DNA from: Cornus controversa
Lineage: Eukaryota; Streptophyta; Magnoliopsida; Cornales; Cornaceae
Assembly: GCA_026545225.1 (NCBI GenBank)
Contig: CM048845.1
Span: 27,804,001-27,868,000, forward strand
DNA: 64,000 nt
Reading direction: 5' to 3'
In this document: positions 47,833 to 58,700 of the stretch, piece after piece
Position numbering within the stretch: the first letter of the stretch is position 1
Layout of the letters: each line of letters opens with the position of its first letter
Made by a program: the position numbers and the translations under genes
Notes under the pieces: model-generated
Told to the model about the DNA's origin: nothing
The model's input: the letters and a program-made list of their open reading frames with translations, nothing else
The model's database searches: none

Positions 47833-49923
47833 CTCATAAGGGTGTTTGGATTATATGTGGAATTGGTACCACATTGAAAAAAATTCAAACATAATTATTA
47901 AAGTGTCTGTGGGAGTGTTTCACACTCCATGAGGATAGCTTGAGCTAGATATGGGATTGGCTCTATATCGGTAAACCCTCACACTGGACAGAAGGTTGAC
48001 GGTTTGCTGTAATATGTTCAGGTGACATACCGTGATGGTATGAAGCAGGACGGATAGTGAGGTGTGCGTTTAGACCACATGCAATTTGCGTATCTCATGA
48101 AATGCAGTAAAACCACTATATTTGCTCAAATCCTAGATGGAATCAGTTTTGAGACTATGGAACTGTTTAGACTAATATATTACTTGTCTACGCATCCATG
48201 ATCCACTATTGAGGAAGTCTATGGAAGAGAGTGTTTTAAAGTTTCAACCCATTTGTTTCGATAATTGTATTTTTTCTAAAATAAAATGAGTGGCCAATCG
48301 ACTTTTCTAAAGTGTTGTAATCCATAGTGTCATTTTATAAAACTTAAAGTGTATGAACCAAGTGGGAGATTGTTGGAATATTTTAAATAAATAAAATATT
48401 TTTGTGGTCCTATGCACTATTTTCTAAAATTGGATTGCAATGTAATTATCGTTAATTGATGGGTTGGGGTTATACTTGTCAATTGTGGTCTAATTGACAG
48501 TATAATATTTACACCATTGGATTGTGGTTTTTCAACTTTATTTGGTGGGATTTAATCCTAACCGTTGATATCTAAATCTCCATGATAGGAAGGAAAACTT
48601 AGGTATTTTATTTGTAGAGAAGTCGTCCCCCCCTGTTATTGTTATAAATAAGGGTTTCATAGCCCTTATTCAGCCCTATCGAAGGACAACTCTCAGAAAG
48701 AGGATAGAGCTCTCTAAGGATCTCTTGCAAAAATTTAAAAGTATTCTACAGCTTAATCTTCATTCAAGTATGTCAATTAAAATCTCCTCTTTAATTAATT
48801 GCAGTAGTCTTGATTTCTACAAGTTGAGTATGGATTAATTTCTAACAAGTAGCTGTCGTGGAAGAGATGATGGCGGTTACTTGAGGCTAAAGTTGATGGT
48901 GTTGTGCGACTGAAATGGGTAGAGGCTGGATGAAAGGAGATGGTTATCGCATAGGAGGTTTCATGTGCTCATGCATGGTGGCAGTTAGGTGGTGATTTGT
49001 AGATAGGTGATTGACAAAGCAGATTATCACAACTTGGTGGTTTCGATTAGTGACCATTCTTGGTGGCAACTTGTGGGTTCAGCTAGTTGTTGCCGACAGA
49101 GAATTTTGGCCGTGAAGAAGATGGCTGGCAGTTTTTGTCGTGAGTTAATGGTGTTGCTTGCTATGGTAACTATTATGATGCTAGAGATGCAATCAAATTC
49201 AAATTTCCTGCATCTTTTTCCATGTCGCCATTACCATGTTAAGCAGGAGTGTAATGGAATATAGTGCAAAATATGAAGCTGCAGGAGAGCTCAACCATGT
49301 TAAAGAAATAATTAAGTGGGGAACTGGTTATTTTCTCAAGACAATCAATTCTTCTGTTAATACCATTGATTGGGTCACTGAAGAGTTTAGAGTTAAGGGT
49401 TTGGGCTAAAATAATATTCCATGGACCAAGCCCAGAGACAAAAGTATTGTGTATTTAAATTGATCCTGCATAAATGATTTGGTGGATTTGATTTAGGGCT
49501 TACAATCTTAAATTGGGCCTGAAGAATTTGGAGTCTGAATAATGGTAAATTTGGGCTACATTATTTTGGGGTTAGTAAATTGAAAGTAGGTCGAACTTAA
49601 AATAGGCTCAATAGCGTTTACTAGATATAAATGATGGATTTGGTGTTGCGAAGGACTGAAATTGATGGGCCTATATAAATTAACTTGGGCTTGGTGATAT
49701 GGATTGGGCTGAAATTAAAAATAGGCCTAGTATCATTTAAAAGAAATGGTGGGCTTTGACAGTGGGCTGAAATCCTTGGGCCATTACAGGAGTATATGCA
49801 ACGGATTCACGGACTTTTGGATATAAACTCGAGGAAAGTTGATACTTGCTCTCTTCTCCTATTAATTATAGATTTAAGTTTTGTATAATTTGATATATAT
49901 GCATCAATGTTGTTGTGCATTTA

Positions 49924-49975
<52 letters not shown>

Positions 49976-50345
49976 TGATGTGTATGCATTTATTAAATAT
50001 AAATGTGTGTGTGTGTGTGTATATATTGATGAATGTGAATGTGTTGTTGTTAATTGCTTATTTAAATTATGTTTTGCAATTAATTGAATTGTGGATATGA
50101 AATATATTTTGTGTTGTAAATTTATTTACGTGACGTTGATGTTTAAGTGCAATTATAGCATTATTTTATATGCACAGTTTGTGGATGTGTACGTATTTAC
50201 TTGTGAACGTGTTGTATATTTAATTGTGTATTGATGGTGGTTTTGTGTATTTTAAATTGTCAATGTTTAATTGTTATGAAATGATAAATTGTATATTTGT
50301 GAATGTGTTATTTATAAAAATATCAATTATTTAGTATTTTAAGAT

Positions 50346-51589
50346 GGGAAAACTACACTTAAATAAAGTTAGGAGGCCTAAATTACATAATGGTCTATTT
50401 TAGAAGTTAATTTTTCACTTTGGTTGAATTAAACAAAATAATCACATATGCATTGAAAATTATTATTCAAGTCCAAAATGCCCTTCAATTTCTTATTCTA
50501 ACCCACACTAAATTCTGTTTGGTTTCTGTGTAACTGAAGGAGCGTTGTGTGTGACTAAATAAAAATCAATAGATCATTGTCTTTTCGTCTCACTGAAAGA
50601 TAATCGAATTCATTGCAAAGTATCACTAGCTGGATAAATTATTACTCGTTGATTATCTCTCATCACAAAAATATGGTCTATAATTTTGCTTTAGTGAACT
50701 GCTATTTTTACTTTTAAAAAAATAATAAAAATTAGTGAACTAATTTTTGAATTGTATAGCAAATTCATGTGTCAATGATTTTTAATTTTGAGGTTTTTTT
50801 AAATGTGATGAACAGTTTCACTAGTCACTTTTTTAAGTTCTCATTATCAACTATCTAATTCATATTTGCTTGTTTAAATATGTTATTAAGTTGATTAGTG
50901 AACAAACATATTTCATGTACGATGACTCATAACTCATTTGTTGATAAAGCTCAAATTTTGTTTGCATTTGTAGGCTTACTTGAAATTGATAGGAGTTTAC
51001 TTGTGAAATTTGGATTTTTCTTATCTTCGTGCCTCATGTTTTGATGTAATATCTTTTCCTGATGCTCATATTTTTTTAGGCATATCATACCGAAAAGTTA
51101 CCCAAGTACATCTAAAAAATCTACTTTATTCTCATCCAGATATAGTCGATGTGTTGTGATACCACAAGTGTAATTCACTTACATTAATCTAAGAGGAAAA
51201 AAAAGTTGATGTCATTCAGGGGCATATTAGGCGGTCTAATTTTGACTACTTTATGACATAATAGAATAATCACAAGTGCTTGTATAACGTATATTTTGCT
51301 TTACTTTATGAGTTTGTTCACTTTTACTACTTTTATATTTCTGCAATTTTTCAGAAACCAAATGATGTTCCCGATATTTTATTAATTTTTTGAGTGAAGG
51401 AATTATTTGATTTAAGAATGATAATTTGATATTTTAGAATAAGAGATTGAAGGGCATTTTGTGCTTGAATAATAATTTTCAATGCATATGTAATTATTTT
51501 GCTTAATTCAACCAAAATGAAAAATAAACTTTTAAAATAGACCACTTTGTAATTTAGGTCTCCTAACTTTATTTAAGTGTAGTTTTCCC
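50346..51589. mobile_element. Mutator-like element, about 155-bp TIRs, 9-bp duplication TTTTAAGAT
   Basis: GGGAAAACTACACTTAAAT at 50346 mirrors the end at 51589; complementarity continues about 155 bp on each side with few mismatches. TTTTAAGAT is present on both sides (50337-50345 and 51590-51598). The interior of about 930 bp has no transposase and no identifiable captured gene. It is inserted in chromovirus LTR copy 3. Confidence 0.94.
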
Positions 51590-52774
51590 TTTTAAGATTA
51601 TGATGCAAAAGTCAATTTGTTACTACAATGAAAGATTATTTAGCATATCTTTATTGAGTTTTGAGCTCACATACTTCTAGATTTTGTAGGTTAGGTCGCT
51701 GATACGGGAACATGCAATATGGGATTTGATAACACCGATTTCAGAGATAGCAGTGGGACCATTAGAATTTATTTACTGTCAAGTATTTGGAGATTGTTTT
51801 AATTTGAGGATTTGTACGGAATAAATATACTTAATATTTCATTCCAATGTAATAGAATGTTGTACATTATTCTATCTATTTAAAGGACAGTTTGGAAACT
51901 TTAGATTTCTCTTTCTTTTTTTTTCTTTTTTTTTTTTTCATATCTCGAATTTTTGAAAAAATTCGGGGTATGACAATTAATAAGGTATTTTAGTTAATAA
52001 AATGTCCGGACATGTAAGGATTGCCTTTGGTTTGAACTTATAAAGTAGGTTTTATAATTTGTGTGATAGGAGATGGATTGGGATGGTTTCTATTTTGGGA
52101 CAGAGGTTAAATAAGGAAATAATACGTATATATTTATGTTTGAGGGATTGGGATGGTGTGTAGGATGGTTTCTATTTTCGGACAGAGGTGAAATAAAGAA
52201 ATGATACGTATATATCTATGTTTGATGGATTGGGATGGTGTGAAGGATGGTTTCTATTTTGGGATAGAGGTTAAATAAGAAAATGATATGTATATAGCTA
52301 TATTTTTATTGTCCCTCATATAGAGGGTATGTTTACCAGTTTTCTGATTGGGTTGTAGTAGAGGGAACTTGCTCGTGGGTTTAACCCACTTTATTGATTA
52401 TTTCTGGTCTTAGATAATTTCCACCTCGAGGTTAGGGTGTGGAGTTCGAAGAGCATGGCAGCTATGTATTCCTTACCAGACTTTAGTGTAGGGACTTGGA
52501 TCTTTTCATAAAGTATTCACTTTTATGATTTTGGTTTAAAGGGTCCTTGAGTTACGGGATTTCCAAGTTATATTATTCAGACTAGTATTATATTCATTTA
52601 ATTTTATTTATTATTTCAGTTAGATTTTCCTTTTAGTATTTATAAATATTTTCTTTTTGTTCTTGTGTTCTATGCTTGTTTGTTATCAATTGTAGATATC
52701 TCTTATGTTTTATGTATGAGACTGGCCACCTCATGTGTGGAATTTGTAAGGGGTATTTCAGTGATTATGGTAGT

Positions 52775-53850
52775 TGTTAGAAATATAGGATAAATATATA
52801 TATTGAATTGATTTAATTGATGAATACATAAAGGCCTATTTATACGCCCACAATCTGAGAGACCAAGTTTACTTAGAATATAAGAAACCCTAGTCCTTGA
52901 TGAATTAGGAATCCTAGATGGATTAGAATAGAAAGTAACATAATATTAAATATATTATCTAACAACCCCCCACAAACTCAAGGTGGGTTATATGAAATCA
53001 ATTTGAGTTTGGATATATAAAAACAATGGCAGAGCTGTAAAGATCCGACATGTTGAGGTGTATAATTACCGGAGGTGCATGGAAGTGCGGTACGACTTCT
53101 AGAGGCGTGTGGAAATGCTTTAGTGACTTCTGGAGGTACATGGAAGCGCTTTAGTGACTTCTAGATGCATATGGAAATACATGATGACTTCTGGATGCGT
53201 CTGGAAACACATGATGTGTATGGAAACACATGATGACTTTTTCTAAAGGCACATAAAAGCGCATTAATGATCAATCACAAAGGAGTGTGATTATCATAAA
53301 AAGCGTGCAAAGATGCGGTAACGGAACTATGGAGATACAACACAATCACAAAAGCGTGTGATTACCTCTGAAGGAGAGAAATTTTTTTTTGACAATTCTT
53401 ACACCAATTGTGTAAGAGTGTTGGTTAGATGTTGATTTGGCGGAAGCTATTTTCTACGATTTATCATTATCCACCGGAGATAAAGCTAGTGGTGCCATCC
53501 CCGGCGGTGATGATGATGGATTGAGAAAGATATCCGCCGGGGATAAAGCTAGTGATGCCATCCCCGGCAGTGATGATGATCGACTGAGAAAGATTTGCCA
53601 AGGATTAGGTGGCTCTGATACCATATTAGAAATATAGGAAGAATACACCATTCTCACTTATGGAGCATTTGTACAATATTTATATCAACTTTCTCCCAAT
53701 TATTTCACCTACTATTCCCCTAATTGAGGAGTTGATGACTCCATTTTGTTCTTTAATTACGGAAATAGGGATGAATACAGAATCCGTTAATAGTGTCTAT
53801 GGATTGATGTTTGCGGTAGTAATTTGACTACTCCTTGTCAGGTCAGGCAC
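52775..53850 (-). mobile_element. short non-autonomous copia-like (TRIM-like) LTR element
   Basis: The left LTR is 52775-52964 (TGTTAGAAATATAGGA...TATCTAACA), followed by a polypurine tract (CCCCCC on plus, 52966-52971). A primer site TGGTATCAGAGCC on the minus strand lies at 53611-53623, followed by the start of the right LTR (TTAGAAATATAGGA at about 53626). Only about 650 bp separate the LTRs and no gag-pol is present. The right LTR matches the left one only over its first 15 or so bases, so its extent (here to about 53850) is a guess. Confidence 0.65.
53055..53275 (+). repeat. minisatellite in the TRIM-like element, about 40-bp unit
   Basis: Four to five degenerate copies of a unit like GTGACTTCTGGAGGTACATGGAAGC run in tandem. 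A second tandem duplication (66 bp, GATAAAGCTAGTGxTGCCATCCCCGGC) is at 53475-53600. Neither codes for a recognisable protein. Confidence 0.7.
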
Positions 53851-55055
53851 CACGTGAGATGTGAAGACCAGTTGCCATGTCAGCAGTGTGAGAAGACCAC
53901 ACGTGTCTTTATTTCATTGGGTGTGGTGTTTTCCCTCCACAAAGCTGTTATAAATTCAGAACACACCCGAATTGAACCACGATGGAATTATGTGTTCAAA
54001 TTGTCGCCATCCTGGTGGGGCTTGAAGCAAATCACCAAAAAAGAACATGGTCATTTCAGCACAACTGGTCAACCACCTAGACGAAGGAACTGACAAGTCT
54101 TTGCCATTGGTAACAAGAACGGCTCTTTCTTATTTAGTTGATTTGTCAGTATATTTGATGGGCAAAGTTAGGAAAAAAAATATATATAGCAAATAGATAT
54201 GAACTTAACCTTTTGTAAATTGACATTTACCATGAGGGGTTCGCTTGCATGTTATGTTACACAGACTTTTATTTTGCAGAGAGAGATCGCATGGGATTTG
54301 CCCAGGTTCTGTCTTCCGATGTGTGCGTGTTTGTGCACGCACGTGGCTTGTAAATTACATTCTCTCTCATGCCACTTCCAACATTGCAAACTAAAAAGCA
54401 TATACAAAGTAATTTTGTTGTGTTTTTTAAAAATGCTTGTGTTGTATCCAAATCTAGAATTGCAATGATCTTCCCTCACTTTATCCATAAAAATTATAGG
54501 AGATTCACATTATCCATAAAACCATATGAGTAATGTTAAATAGACCAAATTTTCAATAATGTGCATGAATACATCAAATGGTCGTAGAGAGAGGCAGGTT
54601 ATAGAGAGAGAGAGAGAGGTCAAAATAAGAACCCTCTTGTTTTTTTTAATATATATCGGGTGGAATATGGGTACCCATGTAACCCGCAAATTTAATGATT
54701 TATATTTATCCAACTCATTTTCGACCGGCATTAAAAAAATAAGTCACCCATATTCATATATGACTTGCCGGATATGAGTGGGTCGGCAAGTTTGCACCTA
54801 TTTTACCACCCCTACGGCCAACCAAAAAAAACTAATAATTGCTTCAAGGTTCAAAAAGGAAAATACCCCCAGTACACTTGAAGTTAATTTTATATACATC
54901 ATCTTCTTCCCTGCCCCAAAAGAAATTTCTTGTACTTTCAACTTCCTAGCTGAATCAAATAATGATTACAAAATAAATCAACAATAAAAACGAGACACCT
55001 TATCTTCTTTGTTCAACATATACCTCCCAAAAGACCATAATAACCCTTAAAGTCT
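53851..55055. other. gene-free stretch with a hAT-like relic
   Basis: 54640-54820 ends in CCTATTTTACCACCCCTACGG, the inverse type of the GGGTGGCAAAATGGG end at 32944. A GA-run is at 54605-54620. Small ORFs have no recognisable domain. Confidence 0.4.
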
Positions 55056-55058
55056 CTC

Positions 55059-55072
55059 CACCTATAAATATC
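55059..55072 (+). promoter_or_regulatory. candidate TATA box without a downstream ORF
   Basis: CCTATAAATATCC at 55060-55072 is a near-perfect plant TATA box, followed by a CA/CT-rich leader-like stretch (55080-55140). No credible ORF follows on the plus strand before the Mutator-like element at 56067. It may drive a non-coding transcript or be fortuitous. Confidence 0.4.
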
Positions 55073-55218
55073 CTCGCTCGCACCTCACAAACTCGTGTAT
55101 ACACTGTCACCACCATTCCCCTCTCTGCAAGCTCGAGCATATATTAGGAAATTCTCTCTTTAAACCATCAAAACACTTCAAGAAAATGTTTTAAGTTCCA
55201 AGTCATGGAAGTCAAGTG

Positions 55219-55264
55219 AATAATCACTGCATTGTAGTAAAAGACTAGAATTGCAGTGATAATT
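55219..55264. other. short perfect-type hairpin
   Basis: ATCACTGCATTGTAGT and ACTAGAATTGCAGTGAT form a stem of about 16-17 bp with one or two mismatches around an AAAAG loop, extendable outward with mismatches. On the minus strand AATAAA lies at 55262-55267, so it could mark the 3' end of the VTI11-type transcript about 450 nt beyond its stop. On the plus strand it lies about 150 nt after the TATA box at 55060. Confidence 0.55.
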
Positions 55265-55714
55265 TATTGTGTGATTAAGTAGAGAAGATGGAACTAGAAG
55301 AAATAAATCGTTCCTCACTGCAAAAGAAAATAGAAACCCTTGCCCTCTTTAGGTTTAGAACACATGTTTCCATAAATAAAAACTACAGAAATTTTATGAA
55401 TCCAAGAAATTCAATATGTGGGCAAAAAGAGCTCTAACACCATCCAATGCAATGCAAGTAACAACATAGACTACAAATTCACACACAAAATGGAAAATAG
55501 AACGGGAATGTCTTACTATTTCAGCCCAGTTGCTGGTATTAAACAAAGAACTGCAAGCATATGACGAGAAACACCTAGAGTTCACACATATTAAATATAT
55601 AGATATAGATATAGATATGGAAATTATAGAGGTGTTTCCAGGAACATACACGCCATATATAAGAATATGCAAGATGTCAAACACATGGAAGTTTTTAAAA
55701 TCGAGGCTGACAAG

Positions 55715-58700
55715 CTAATGGATCAGCTTAAAATAAAGGATCAAAACAATTGCAAGGACTAGGGCAGCTATAACAGAACCGATGATCCACTTGTTCCTGC
55801 TCATCCTTCTTGACATGGTAGTAAGGATCTTCTTGCTCTTGCCGATATTGTCATCCACCCCATGAAGCTGCAAAAGAAACATCCCTAGTGACTAGATGAC
55901 TTTGGAGCTCAAAGCTTTCACTATTTGATATTGAGTGATGAAAAACGAGTGTGGAAAATTGGAAGGACGATAATTATCTCCTAGGTTCCATTTGGTTAGG
56001 AATAAAGGAAAGAGATAAAAGAAAACAAGTTTTCTTGCATGTATTTAGTTGGGATGAAAAAAATAAGGATTAAGTTCACAAAACACTCCTGTATTATAGA
56101 TTTTGTGCTAATCACACCCCTCTAATTCCAATTGTGTATATAACTCCAATATATTTGAACAAATTTTGCAACTTGGTACCTTCTGGTAGCTAGTCGTTAG
56201 CTTTTGCCCGTTAATGTGGTCACACGTCTAACACGTGAGGTAGGTTTTATATTTAAAGACAAAAGTGCCCATGTATCATCTCTCTTACCCTCCCTTTCTC
56301 TCTCTCTAAGTCACGATCTCTCTCTCTCTCTCTCTCGCCCTTCAAGGTCTATCTCACTTTCTCCCTCCACCTCTCTATCTCTCTCTCTCTCTCGCCCTTC
56401 AAGGTCTATCTCACTTTCTCCCTCCACCTCTCTATCTCTCTCTCTTACCCTCTGCAAATCTCTCTCTCTCTTTACACTGAACAAACAGTTTGTTCTCTCT
56501 CTCTCTCAATAGCAACAACAACCGCAAACAGAGGAATTCTCAGCAGGTTACGCAGAAAGACAAGGCAAATTCCATGTTGCAGCCGATAAGTCAGGCAAAC
56601 CGATTTTGGGTACGCGAAAGATTTCGATAAAAGGTACACGATTGGGAAATTGTTGGGTCACGCCCAATTTGGGTATACATATGTTGTAGCCGATAAGTCT
56701 AATGGAGATCGTGTTGCAGTAAAGAAAATTGAGAAGAATATGCTAATGTTTTCTTTATTATATTGGTTTCTTCGAATTGGGTTTTGTGTTCTTTGTTTCA
56801 ATTTAGCTTTTTGTGTGGTTGATGTGGTTCTCAGAATTTTAGTATCAAACAATGAAATTGTATTTTGGTTGATTCAGTTTTGATTCTCACAATGATGGTA
56901 TTTGCTCCAAAGATTGTTCTCTGTCTTTTGGTTTTACAATGAATATATTCCATTACCTAATTGGGCAGTATGTCCACCTGTCTTTGGTGGAATACATATC
57001 AACTGGATCTCATCACTTGCAAGCAATCTTCTCATTTTTTGATGATTTGATGGTCAGTGGATCTGGAAATTTGGTTCTTACACAATTTCGCATGAATGGC
57101 TTATATGACTGGTGAAATTGTGATATTTGTAAGTTGAGCATAGAAACATCTCACCAATTTGCAAGGAAAGGACTTCGCTTGCCTTCGCTATTGAACTGCC
57201 TAGAAGACCCAGATTTCTTCTGGGTCTCAGAACAAATAATCTTAGCCTCTGCAGTCAAATTCCTGTTAAGAGACGGCAGAGAGAGAAATAGAGAGATGTG
57301 GGGAGATTGAAATGATAAGAGTGTAGAGAGAGAAAATTTATTTCAGTTATAACAATTATTTTTTTGTTTTTCTTTTAGATGGGCATTTAAATAATTTGAC
57401 ATCTCTGTTAACGGCAGATTGACGGAAAGGACCTATTTGCACCAAATATTTAGGTTAGGAGTGTTTTTCAAATAGGAGGGGTGTGATACGCACAATTTGC
57501 ATATTACAGGGGGTGTTTTGTGAACTTCACCCAGAAAAAGAAACTTGCATAATGGTTTGGATGGCATGAAAAGTTATAAGAAAATTCCATTTTTTAATTT
57601 AAATTGCCCTTATCTATACTAAACGTAATAGAAAACCTAAATAGATTTGTTTTACATCAATCAGCTTTTACCCGATCATTTATTCTTCTTCTTTAGAAAA
57701 TAAATAAATAAAAATCACTTGGAACTCAAAATCATTTAAGCCAAATTTGTAAAATAAATGTTTCACACACATGCTTGGAATCTCATACACAGACAGTTAA
57801 AACATGATTGCAATAAAGAAATCATAATATGAGGAACAAAAATCTACAATTCTTTAGAATAGGAAAATTTATGCTCGGCATAACGGAAGCTGAAATATAG
57901 AGCACCACTTCATAGGAAATAAATTTTCCTATCTTTTATTGCAGGAAATTGACACACTTTTTGAAAGATTAATCAGTTACAGGCATCCTACTTTCTCAAA
58001 CTTTTCCTTCTCCTGCTATCCTAAGACTCAATTTAATTAGGAAGAAGAGAATGATTAAAAGTGAAAGTAGTATAAAGTGAAGTGAATCCAAGGAAAATAA
58101 GTTTCATCATATATATTTAAAATGTATTGAACTGGATCACTGATATGTTTATATCATATAAAATTGTTTCAAATGATATATTTCTCATCATCTGAAGGTA
58201 AATAGTTATGGGTCTTGAGAGTATTGGACTCTTATTTCTAGTCTTGGTTACTTTGATTAACGAATAAGTGAGATCTTGTGAGATTGAAACAGCAGTATCT
58301 TATGTAATCAATACTAGGGGCATTGGAACATATATTCAAAAGATGGAATTCACGTGGCTTGATGTACTTTGGTTTTTTTCTGGGTTTATCAAACAAAATT
58401 GGATCTAGTAATTGTAGTAAAGATTTTGCTAAAAAGGTTTTTCCTAGACATATATAAAGCCTTTTTTATTTTTAGATATAATCTTCTATACAAAACTGAA
58501 GTGTGATCAAAACAAATATTTAAGTGACAATAGTAATCAGAAATTAGCCAAAGGGTAGACAACCAATCCTTTATAGATCCCCAATGCTAATTTACCTGGT
58601 GAGGCTTATTTTTAGTTATTTAGCATAGTTCGGACTTCACTTCAAATAACCTATTATTGGATTGCATCTCTAGCTTCCTTGATTTGAATACTTTAAATTG

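Larger units (their letters stand above)
42695..48847 (+). mobile_element. full-length Ty1/copia element 3, 5-bp target duplication AGTAG
   Basis: 5' LTR 42695-43171 and 3' LTR 48371-48847 are both 477 bp (TGTTGGAATA...TAACA). By eye they differ at about 25 positions plus two 1-bp indels, many of them G-to-A or C-to-T. A primer site TGGTATCAGAGC (initiator tRNA-Met type) is at 43174-43185 and a polypurine tract AAGTGGGAGAT at 48360-48370. AGTAG flanks both ends (42690-42694 and 48848-48852). A hAT MITE (47246-47832) is nested inside. A (TA)n tract is at 43817-43864. Confidence 0.93.
41820..52760 (+). mobile_element. chromovirus-family LTR, copy 3, split by nested insertions
   Basis: The left end AATACCCCATAATTTTGAGG (41820) matches the LTR starts at 7221 and 16114, and the right end (GTATGAGACTGGCCACCTCAT...GGGGTATTTCA, 52707-52760) matches their ends. 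A GGGTTTAACCCACTTT-containing block at 52376 and GGGTCCTTGAGTTACGGG at 52540 match the same LTR positions. Removing the copia element (42695-48847) and the Mutator-like MITE (50346-51589) leaves about 3.5 kb, close to copy 2. Interior sequence is GGTGGT-rich at 42160-42690 and 48850-49260 and carries a (TA)n tract at 49928-49972. No coding remnant belongs to it, so it is probably a solo LTR. Confidence 0.7.

Noticed and set aside
53437..53637. 66-aa ORF with a repeated GDKAS-IPG-DDD pattern
   Set aside because: A 66-bp tandem duplication in the leader of the TRIM-like element read in one frame; the opposite strand is open as well.
55219..55264. Plant microRNA precursor
   Set aside because: The stem is only about 17 bp with a 5-nt loop, too short for a normal plant miRNA/miRNA* duplex, and no known mature sequence was recognised; kept only as a hairpin.
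56204..56512. 102-aa serine/leucine-rich ORF
   Set aside because: Product of the CT microsatellite and its 60-bp duplication within the Mutator-like element.
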